This document shows positions 36,901 through 48,900 of a stretch of DNA of 64,000 nucleotides, one piece after another. The DNA is from Haliclona indistincta (lineage: Eukaryota > Porifera > Demospongiae > Haplosclerida > Chalinidae): assembly GCA_964017065.1 (NCBI GenBank), contig OZ024790.1, positions 2,660,631-2,724,630 of the forward strand. The letters are read 5' to 3'. Under the pieces are notes generated by a model. That model saw only the letters and a list, made by a program, of their open reading frames with translations, had not been told where the DNA came from and searched no databases. The position numbers and the translations under genes were made by a program. The first letter of the stretch is position 1, and each line of letters opens with the position of its first letter.

Positions 36901-39900
36901 TCAAGAAGGCCATGGACATTTCACTGGCAACTGAAGCAGCGTTGAAGAAGGTCAAGGAGCTGCACAGCAGCACGCCAGGAGCGTGGAGGTCAGAGGACAG
37001 CATACACAAGGTCGTACCACAATTGAAGCCACAGACCACGGACAGTTGTTACAAATGTGGAAAATCAACACACAAAGCAAACAACTGCCCATTCAAGACC
37101 ACGAAGTGCCACAACTTTGGGAAAACAGGACACATCAAAAGAGCCTGTAGACAATCAAAGAAACTAAGTTCACAGGTCAAGTTATTGTTGAAGAGACTGA
37201 GGAAGATCATTACGATTATGACTACTTGTTCGCATTGAGATCCCCAGCTCACAAGCTAATCACGATGACCAATCAGTGAATAGAAAACCGCTCACCATAG
37301 AGGTAGACACAGGAGCAGGAGTATCACTGATATCGGAGGAGACTTTCAAGACACTATTGCCAGGACAAGCCCTACAGCCATCTAAAGTACGTTTAAAAAT
37401 TTACTTAGAGAAAGAGTCGATATTAGTGGACAAGTTACGGCGGAGGTCATCTACAATGAACAGCAACTCACACTAGTGGTGGTGAAAGTAAACGATCCAA
37501 GTCAACTTGGACGAGAATGGCTGGTGGAGCTAAAATTAGACTGGTCAGCTATCAACTGGGTGTAAAGACACTCCCTCATGGATCTCCTTGACCGCCACAA
37601 GACAGTGTTTGATCCAGCGCTTGGAACTCTTCAAGATTACCAAGCACAGATACATGTAGACCGGCAAACATCGCCGCACTTTTGCAAAGCATGTAAAAGA
37701 GTGGAACAAGAGCTAAAACGTCTCCAGAAAGAAGGAATCATCGAACCAGTTGAATGCTCTGACTAGGCAGTACCCATAGTCCGAGTGACAGGAAGTCAGT
37801 ACGAACCTCATTGATTTCAAACTAACAGTGAACCGAGTTTGTCAGATGGACCGCTACCCTCTGCCAAAGATCAATGATCTATTTGCACAATAATTAGCCG
37901 GTGGCGCTGAAGAGTCTCGCAAATTTTCGAGACTCTTCAGCGCCACCGTGATCAACACGCACAAAGGACTTTTCAGGTACACGAGAATGCCATTCGGAAT
38001 ATCTTCAGCAAAGGCCAAAGAGTAGTGGAGGGTCTTCTAGCTAACATCGAGGGAGTCGTCGTGTACTTGGATGAGGTCCTCGTCACTGGCTCTACCGAAG
38101 ACAAACATCTTGCAGCTCTGGAGACGGTACTCAAGAAGTTTGAAGACGCTGGTCTGAAGCTAAGGAAGGAGCAGTGCATATTCCAGTCACCATCAGTTGT
38201 CTACCTTGGACACAGAATTGATGAGCAAGGACTGCACCCAGTAGAGCACAAGATATAAGGAATTAAGAAGGCTTCTAAACCCAACAACATCACTGAGCTC
38301 AAGGCTTACCTGGGTCTCTGTCCTACTATTCAAAGTTTCTTCCCAACTTGTCAACCGAGATGGAACCCTTGTACAGACTACTTAAGCACACTCAGCCCTG
38401 GATTTGGTCAACACAACAGCAGAAAGCTTTTGATCGCTCCAAGCATTTACTATTGTCATCAAGAGTATTAGTCCACTTCGACCCTAGCAAGGAGATTCGT
38501 CTTGCCTGTGATGCCTTACCCTATGGTATCGGTACAGTACTGTCCCATGTTCTAGCAGATGGCTCAGAGATATGTCTCAAGAAGCCATTTAAAAAGTGAG
38601 CGTAATTATGCTCAAATAGAGAAGGAGGCTTTGGCATGTGTGTTTGGGGTAAGGAAGATTTACTCATATCTGTTTGGACACCATTTCATGCTACAGACAT
38701 AATTTTATCACAAACCACTGGTATACCTGTTCAACAAGAACAAAGCAGTACCTGCAGCAGCTTCTGCTCGACAGCAGCGCTGGGCACAACAGCTGGCATC
38801 ATATGAGTACACTATTATTGGACGATCGACATCAGAACATGCTAACTCAGACGCAGTAAGTCGATTGCCCCTACCAGAAGCTCCAAAAGAAACTAGTGTA
38901 CCTCAAGAGTTGGTTCTAATGGTGGAAACACTAGATGATTCTCCAGTAACTGCAGCTCAGGTCGCCAAGTGAACTCAACAAGACAAGACAATTTCAAGAG
39001 CACTACTCTACACTCGTCAAGGTTGGCCATCAACAACAGGAAAACTAAACTAATGGTGGAAACAAAGACGGCTCAGTACATGCATGATATTGAACTGCAC
39101 TTCACTGAAAAAGAAAGCACTGATTCTAGTCTCAACTGAAGACACCCAGTAGTCTTGTCCGTGCTCGGTCTCAACTGGTGCTTCAGTAGTCTTGACTGTG
39201 CATTGGTTTTTGTGTTGCAAGAAGCCATGTATGTGTTCAAAGCACATATACAGGGTACTTTTGGGGAATGTACTGTTCCCAATGGTGGTACAGCAGGGGG
39301 CACCAACATTCCCCAAACAATTATAATTTCTTGTTATGATGATTGGTACAGTGACACGATATAGGGAACGATCCTTATGTTTTATATATTTGTTTATTTA
39401 TTTTTCCATTAATACTCCAGGGTTGTACGCATGATAACACCTCAACACCCCAGCATGTGAGAGGAAGATGGGGATTGTTATAGCTCATGGCTCACTCCCT
39501 CAGCAATTTCGGTAACATAATTATAACACATATCGCGAGGACAGGGACGCCAAACGCATATGCACATGTATCCAGCACTGCAGGCTGGAGAGCCTCTACG
39601 AGCACCAAAGGTGCCTTGCACATTCAGCATTGCAAGCTAGGAAACCACTAATAGTGCCAGGACCATGGTGACCACTCCACAACATAAAAATATTACCTGG
39701 ATGGACACCCGCAGGGAGCCTAGTGAGTCACATGATGCTACAGGCATCCCCAACCAGCCGCCGACACAGCAAGTGTACCCTGAACTGGTGCCGGTGTCCT
39801 TTGCCAATAAGATCACCATGGTGCTGGGGCATGGGACACGCGCTCACGCTCCTGCAAGTGAGGAACACTACACACCCTACGAGCAGGGTCTGGTCCGTAG

Positions 39901-42900
39901 CCCGCCGGCAACATAATGACAGGTCAACACCTAGCAGAACCACAGAGCGCACACCCTTAGGTCTCCTGCAGCTTGGGAGTGTATAAGTCTAAGAGACTTC
40001 CTCCAATAGAGTGTAGCGCTATAGACTCTCAATCACACCGTCATCATTCTCTACTCTACTCTCGTCCAAGTAAAACACACTATACTTCCTTTAGACTTTA
40101 GCAACTAACCAAAAACTATCCCTTTCTATATAACATGGGTAGTGACGCTATTTTAAGAGCCATACTCCTTGTTACCATCATTTTTCTTCAATGGTTGTGT
40201 GACACGTTGCCTGCCTGGAAGGTAATTCAACCTAAAGTTGAACACTTGGCAATGGACAGGTCCTTCTGCTCAGGCAGAAATAATTATATTGCTGGGCGCC
40301 TTGAAACTAATCATGACAGCATCGGTACCTTAAATATCTGTACACCGGTCACACCCCGGAATGCAAATAACTTACTCTATGGGCTACTGCTGCAACGGCA
40401 GAAACTTGCTTATGCGAAAACTTAGCTGCCAAACGCCATGTTGACTGACTGGGATTTGACTTGGTTACAGTTGATCATTCTGACAAAACAGTAGTCTTGT
40501 GCCTGATGCAGCTGGGCGACAATTGATCAACTCTGCATTAGTCCTGCAATGTGTTCTTTGTGAATTAACACCAGAGTCGACTAGCTATGGCACGACCAGT
40601 TTCCCATGAGACTGTATGTTTGTTTGTTTTTTTTGTTTTTTTTTCCCCGATTATTTCTGTATTTTTAACTCGCACTCATAGTAAGGCTGCAACTCACTCA
40701 GATACCTATCTACATTCGTCTGAGCTAGTGTAAAGGTGATGAACAGGTATTCTGAGGGGAGTGGCTGTCAACTCTCGGTTGGTGCATCTCACAAAACAAA
40801 CAGCAATCGCGGCAACCATAACTTACAATCCATATACCATGGTACTCACAAGGCAGGTAACGACCTTGCCTCAGGCACAACTACCTACCTAATCAACGAG
40901 GGTCGCGCTTTATATAACAAAAATCATCGATATTCCCTGGTTCATCATCATCAGACTTGCCTGTCCAACATCACCAACATGATGGCCACTTAACTAGCTA
41001 TGGCTTTGTATAGTCAGGAGCCCATGCACAATGATATTATATTCTGCTGCAGCCACTAACTGGGCATGACAATATCAGGCAGATGATAGCAACATGTTGA
41101 ATATCCAACCCAGCCACTGCACTAAATAAGCAAGAAAACTGCAACTACAGACTAAGATACTACCAAAGACTATACAACTAGACAACAACTTGTAGTGTAC
41201 ACATGACTGGGTTGGCATGGGATGCTGGCACCTTAACCAGCGAATTTCAATCAATGTAACAGTATAGAAACTAATAGGAATTCTAAAAATACTTTAACAC
41301 CCCTCTAAATATTCGGCACCTTGTCGCTGAAATGCGTACTAAACCTCCAAATTTCAGCAAGCGCTTTAGTTCTTCATCATAGTAAGCCAACAGCGTGACG
41401 TGAACTGTACTTTATGGAAAAGAGCTGTAGCCGCATTCTCGTTCAAAACACAGGCTCATTGCCACACCTCCAATTATTTGGCACTTCTGGAACTTATGCC
41501 ACAATTACTTCCAAATAGTGGGCAAGCAAATCTGAAAAATTAATATTCACTTTGCGCTGACTTTCTTCAAAGAAATAGGGTATCATACATGAATACAGGG
41601 ACATTCCACCACCAGGGGAATAAGGTGGATTAGTAAAACAAGTGGGCGAAGTTTTGTGTGCAACCCTAGATTTCTAATAATCCGGCGAAAGGTGCGTCGT
41701 TTTGCTTCTTAGCCATTTAATGATCCCGTGTTATTGTGTGCACTTTACGCACTCTCTATGAGCCTGAATTATGGCATGAATTAATTGATGCACCCCAACA
41801 TACCACTGAATAATAAAGACGCCTTGCAACATTAAATGAAGCACCAAAAGTGCAATGCCTCGGTGGAGATGCACGTAACAGCGGATGCATCAGGTAACAG
41901 CACAGTTGAAGCATGCAAGTAGCAGAACCATGGAAGCATAATCAGTAAAACCATATGGTGGAAGCACACAACAGCAGTACTATAGCAGCAGCACTACCAG
42001 CAGCACTAGTAGCAGCAGTAGCAGTAGCACCAGTAGCCGCACCAGCACTAACAACAGCACCAGTAGCCGCACCAGCACTAACAACAGCACCAGTAGCCGC
42101 ACCAGCACTAACAACAGCACCAGTAGCCGCACCAGCACTAACAACAGCACCAGTAGCAGCAGCAGCACCACCAGCAATACTAGTAGCAGCACTAGCATCA
42201 CTAGCAGCAGCACTATAGCAGCAGTACTACAGCAGCAGCAACACTATAGCAGCAGTACCATAGCAGCAGTACTATAGCAGCAGCACTACAGCAGCAGCAC
42301 TATAGCAGCAGTACTATAGCAGCAGTACTATAGCAGAAGTACAATAGCAGGAGTACTATAGCAGCAGTACTATAGCAGCAGTACTATAGCAGCAGTACTA
42401 TAGCAGCAGTTATAGCAGGAGTACTATAGCAGCAGTACTATAGCAGCAGTACAATAGCAGGAGTACTATAGCAGCAGTACTATAGCAGCAGTACTATAGC
42501 AGCAGTACTATAGCAGCAGTACTATAGCAGGAGTACAATAGCAGGAGTACAATAGCAGGAGCACTATAGCAGCAGTACTATAGCAGCAGTACTATAGCAG
42601 CAGTACTATAGCAGCAGTACAATAGCAGCAGTACTATAGCAGCAGTACTACAGCAGCAGTACTATAGCAGCAGTATACAATAGCAGGAGTACAATAGCAG
42701 GAGTGCTACAGTAGTAGCACTATAACAGCAGTACTATAGCAGCTGTAAAATAGCGGCAGTACTACAGCAGCAGTACTATAACAGCAGTACTATAGCAGCA
42801 GTACTATAGCAGCACTACTACAGTAGTAGTACTAGCAGCAGTATTATAGCAGCAGTATTATAGCAGCACCACTACAGCAGCAGTACTATTCTTGAAAGGA

Positions 42901-45900
42901 CAGCAGAACCATGCACGAAGCAGAATCATGGAAGCATGCAAGCAGCAAAACCACGAAGGCAAGTAAGCAGCAGAACCATGGAAATATGCAAGCAGCAGAG
43001 CTATGGAAGCAGCATACAAGCAACAGAACCATGCCAGCAGATACTCTACGGAAGCATGCACGCAGCACAACTACGGAAGCATGCGAGCAACAGAACCATG
43101 GGTTGTGGCAGCATAGAGTACCTGTGGCTAAAATGCATTGTAAAAGCTGTTGTAATAAAGATACAAGCTGATTACTGAAGACCTGCATAGACTGTATTAC
43201 CGCTTGCTCGCTCAGGCTCATGCGACAAGAATCTGAAAACGCTTTCGCTCACGGGTTTCATTGCGAGTTGTATGAGCCACACTGTCACAAACCAAGCTTT
43301 CAAGTTGCGATATAGCAGCCAGCTGTGAATATTATTGTCTCTGAAGGAAGCCCGAACACTCGCAACGGCAGTCCAGGCTAGCAAATCACGCCATAACTCG
43401 AAAACAAAGCGAAGTTCTGCGAAATTTGTTTTTCATAAACTACCTCTGTTAATTGGTAATTTCAGCACATATATAGTAGCAAGCGTTTGCTGAGATACGC
43501 ATTGCGAACAAACACACACACCTACACGCAAGGAAAGTCTACTGCATGCCTACATGGCTCCGCCCACCTTGGCATAATAAATAATAGCTTAATCTAGTTA
43601 GTAGCTATCAAGGTACCTCGACCTATCCATAGATAATTGCACATTAACAACTCTGCCAACGCTAGGCTACCAATGAGCAACTACTATCTTACACAGCGCA
43701 CCTGACAGAAGAGCAGCTACCCGAATAATTGTGGTACAAAAAGTGTCAATATACACTAGGAAAAAAATAATAAAAACACACTTCAACATGGGATCGAACA
43801 GGACATCAATGTCCTAAGGCGAATGCACAGAGCACGCGCTACTTCAACAACCACGTGACTAACGCAATCAACACAGAACTTACAAGAAAATAAAAAGATT
43901 TCTAACGAAATCAAAAGGATGTAGGGATAAAGAAATCTGCTACTGGTCCGCAATGTAAACCAACAAGGAGCAAGCATGGAATGGTAACACGATTGACTTG
44001 CTAACAGACCATAGATCCCTACATCAGTGGCTGTACTTAACATTTTTACTATACTATAATTATTTTGTCACAAGCTAAATTCAATTCAATGCATGTCAGG
44101 TGTCAGTCAATAGCAACTAGCAGAACTGCTGTAGTCAGCCACTGATGTAGGGATCTATGGTCTGTTAGCAAGTCAATCGTGTTACCATTCCATGCTTGCT
44201 CCTTGTTGGTTTACATTGCGGACCAGTAGCAGATTTCTTTATCCCTACATCCTTTTGATTTCGTTAGAAATCTTTTTATTTTCTTGTTTGTGTCCTTTTT
44301 CTTTTTTTGGTGCAGTTCGAATTCGGCAAGATAATGTATCTCTTTTTTGTTTCCATCATTGGTTTGGTTTGCTTTTCTTGATAATTGCTTTTTAACTTGT
44401 AGCTCCTAAATATTGAAACTAGCTCATGCATTCATGCATGCTGAAGCCTGGATGCACAGCATACGAGCCCCGCCCACTCTGGTTTAGAATTTTCAGTATG
44501 GCTGTGATACTATCTGGCAAGCAGCAGAATGGTGATACTACACGAGGTTACTCTGTGAGTTGTTCTTCGAAGACTCCAGACGCCAATATGCGCTCTCCAT
44601 ACGGCGATACTCTACAAGTGTGTTTGGTCACGTGCGTATTACGTAATCACAATAATGGCGTCAAACACTTAGCTGACAACTGTTCGTGATCGTGAGCTCG
44701 TCAAATGTATATCGTCGTTTCGCTAAAAACTAAGTTCAAAAGGCACATGCCAGGAGAATTTCACGACTGTTCGTGGGTGTTTTGGTCTTGACACTGCTCG
44801 CGTAAAGGCGCTAGGCGAGTTGAAGAAAGAAAGAAAGAAAGAAAACGAAGATGACGAACGTCGATTTTCACCGTTTCCAGGTTCGTCACTTTAGTAACAA
44901 TTTCGAGCAATCTCCTTGCTACTGTAAGATGGGGCAACGCCAGAGAGCAGATCTAGGTGTCTTTGGACGTATACAATTCATCACCAGGCGAAATATCAGC
45001 GTTTGAACGCTAATACATTGTATGTAGCCGCCATCTTCTTTTCTCGTTCATCCCTACATAGGGAGTCACTACCGTGCCTCCCTAATAACAGATTTCCTTT
45101 GATAGGTAGGTAGACACGATTCCAACAGTCAAAGAACAACAACACGGCACTCACCTCGTGGATGAACTATGACCTGCCTAGCGTCTAGTACCCACGGACG
45201 CCGCACACCAGCGACCCACCAAGCGGCAAACAGCCTTTGCGAATACAACACGTAAATACGCGCTGCTGGTTGCCGACCCGGCTGGATGGGGCAATATACA
45301 TACGCGGAGAGCCAAGCTTGGTATCCTTGTACGGTAGGGAGGCCAGTACTGCAGAGGGATGAGACAAACAGCAGCTGGTCTTGCACCACGCGGTAGCTGT
45401 GGATGATCACGTGACTAATGCTCTAGGCGTGGTCCGCCCATCATTAACTCCCTTTAAATCTTATTACATTTAAACGACCATTGATTTTCATTGTCAAGCA
45501 AGAAGTCCAAGCGACTTTCATAGACTACCTACAAGCGCTTACACTTCAGATTCACTTAGAGATAGTTAAAAAGCAGTAGAAATGTATAACAGTAGAGATA
45601 TGGGCGATAACTCATTTTCACACATGAGTAGCTGCAAACTAATAATTAGAGGTCATCACTACATATCATTGCCGATCATGATAATACACTGTACACTATT
45701 ACCTTATTCGTGGCATTAACTTCAGCTGTTCTCTCGACCAGGTATTGTACAATGGCTATGTGATTATTCATAGTAGCCAACATCAAAGGAGTGGATCCAT
45801 ACTGCACATGAAAAGAGTGGATCAATACAACACACATGAACTATTAACTGACTCTAATATCATTATCACACAATCATTTGTAACTGGTCCAGTTACTTGT

Positions 45901-48900
45901 GATAGCATTACGACACATGTGATGATGTCATTGATTGTATCTATTAGGGAGGCACGGTAGTGTCTTCCTATGTAGGGTTGAACGGAAAAACAAGATGGCG
46001 GCTACATACCATGTATTAGCGTTCAAACGCTGATATTTCGCCTGGTGATGAATTTTATACGTCCAAAGACACTTAGATCTACTATCTAGCGTTGCCCCAT
46101 CTTACAGTAGCAAGGAGGTAGAAAAATTAAAATTTGTCACTGCCAAACAACAGTGATGTCGTGAAATGCTTCAAGTCATGAAGTCGTAATTCTACAATTT
46201 GATTGGTCAGTTACAGGTACAACAAATGCAGTATTTCACTTTGAGAACAAAAGGTCAGTTTGACATTTTGTTGCATATACTTAAGAATGCTCATTGCTCA
46301 ATCACTTCTAGCAAGAATATTACTGAGAATCGACTGAATTGTGACTACAGCTGATGAGCTCACTGTAGGGTCACCATACATACAGTATGTAGCTTGTGAC
46401 CTGTTCATTTATCTTAGATACAGCTGTTTGTGATGATAGCTACTTAATGATGCCAGTTGTATTTATGGTCACTAGACGCCTGTCAAAGCAGTGAGTCCAC
46501 ACACAGCGCTAGAGAAGACACCTTCCCCAGCTAGTGTTCCATCGTTAGCGTGGTTTGATTTGCTATGGTCTATGATTAAACAATAAATGAACAATTTTAC
46601 AATTTAGAGCACTGTGGAAACCAAATAGATGCCCTCACACTACACAGCACCGGGAACATACATACCGTATAACAGGAAATTTTCGCAGGAGAAAATTACG
46701 CGAACGTGCGAGATGGAGTATTTTACGAATAATATTTACGCGAATCAGCGCTATTGCCCTATCTTTGTCAACTATTATAAGACATTCATGAATAAAATTT
46801 TCCCAAAACTTAATAGTCTGTAATTCGCAAAATTTCTCTCCCACAAAATTTTTCCGCTATACAGTATATCGGTTTATAAATCAGTAGACATAGTCTAACC
46901 CTTTTCTCCTTCCACAGCAGTTCTACTCAGTAGCTACACCTTTAATCAACCATGTGCATGTTAGAATCACAACAAAAATTAAATGATGTTTGTCTGCACT
47001 TGAGCTAACTGATTGAACATTAATATTCAAAGATTTTCTGTCAATCAATAATCGTTGTCTAGAAACTGTCTGTCTAGTATACATCCAGTATAAATTATAG
47101 TAGATTGGTAATAATAGCAGATCTAGTACAGTACACTACACACAATGAAAATGGACTATCTGGAGACTCACCCCATGAAAGCAATTAGGATCACCACCTC
47201 TCTCCACAGCAGAGCGAGCATCCACAAGTCTACCCTGAATACAAGCCTCATGCAGCTCCGTATTCTGTGTGAGTAGAGCACACAGAGCAGCACCACTGAC
47301 AGGTGTATTCTAGCAGCCCCGCCCCTTCGCATTATTACCCGTGTGCAGTATGCGCGAGGGTTCTGTGTATGTATATATAAAGAAATTAAAAAGATTTCTA
47401 TCGAAATCAAAAGGATGTAGGGTTGTGAAATCTACCACTGGTCCACAATGTAAACTAACAAGGAACAAGCATGGAATGGTAACACGATTGACTTGCTAAC
47501 AGACCATAGATCCCTACATCAGTGGCTGCTGTGGTTGGTTATAGCTAGTTCAGCTAGTTGCTGTTGACTGACACCTAATGTGCATTCAGCTTGTGACAAA
47601 ATATTGATCTTATGTACAGCCACTGATGTAGGGATCTATGGTCTGTTAGCAAGTCAATCGTGTTACCATTCCATGCTTGTTCCTTGTTAGTTTACATTGT
47701 GGACCAGTGGTAGATTTCACAACCCTACATCCTTTTGATTACGATAGAAATCTTTTTAATTTTCTTGTTTGTGTCCTTTTTTCTTTTTCAGCGAAGTGCA
47801 GTTCAATATCATGCACGTACTGAGCTGTCTTTGTTTCCACCATTGGTTTAGTTTTCCTGTTGTTGGTGGCTTTTCTTTATTATTAAGAATTTTAAACTCG
47901 TAGCTAATAATAATTGTTATGCTGTACATATCAGCTCGCCTACACATGCATGCAGTGGATACGAGCCCCGCCCACAATTGTTTGTAGACATGTACGGCGG
48001 TTGTAATTATCTGGCAAGCGTAGAATGGTGATCCTATACGAGCTTACCGTTCTTCGAAGACTCAAGACAAATACATGTACATGTATGTGTTCTCCGTGAT
48101 CCATAAGGCGCCCGGCGATACTCAAGCTAGTGCTTGGTCACGTGCGCTAACCACTGCTTGGTCACGTGCGTATTGCGCAATCACATGAATGGCGTCTAAC
48201 ACTTAGCTGACAATGGATCACGATCGAGAAATCGCGGAATTTATATCGACGTTTCGCTAAAAACTAAGTTCAAAAGGCACCTGCCAGGAGAATTTCATGA
48301 CTGTTCATGGGTGTTTTGGTCTCGGCATTGCTCGCGTAAAGGCGCTAGGCGCGCTGAAGAAAGAAAGAAGAAAACGAAGATGACGAAACACGATTTTCAC
48401 CGTTTCCAGGTTCGTCACTTTAGTAACAACTTCGAGCAATCTCCTTGCTACTGCAAGATGGGGCAACGCCAGAGAGCAGATTTAAGTGTCTTTTGACGTA
48501 TACAATTCATGACCAGGCGAAATATCAGCGTTTGAACGCTAATACATTGTATGTAGCCGCCATCTTGTTTTCTCGTTCAACCCTACATAGGGAGGCACTA
48601 CCGTGCCTCCCTAATAATTATGTTTGTGGTCAAAAAACATGCCTGTTTGCGTCTTACCGCTTGAAAATCTCCACAAAAACACCTTCTGCAGCTTCTCCAC
48701 TGAATTTATAGGCCTATGAAGACTTTTTCTGAGATGGCAAGCCTTGCTCGAGCAAATAATTCATGGCTTTCTAAAGCTAAGTGTCCTTGTAAGAGCACTT
48801 TACAGTATTGTGGGTGTGTCACCCAACCTCCTATTCATATCAACGTCCTCACTCAGTCTCAATTTAACTGGAGCTGTCTATGGACACGCTGTTGCAGAGT

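Noticed and set aside
41955..42218. Ala/Pro/Thr-rich frame, mucin-like
   Set aside because: It comes from a 30-bp tandem repeat within a CAG-rich array. No signal peptide or conserved flanks.
42230..42890. Regularly repeated TATAGCAGCAGTAC units, superficially CRISPR-like
   Set aside because: Units are contiguous with no unique spacers, and the DNA is eukaryotic; it is a simple tandem array.
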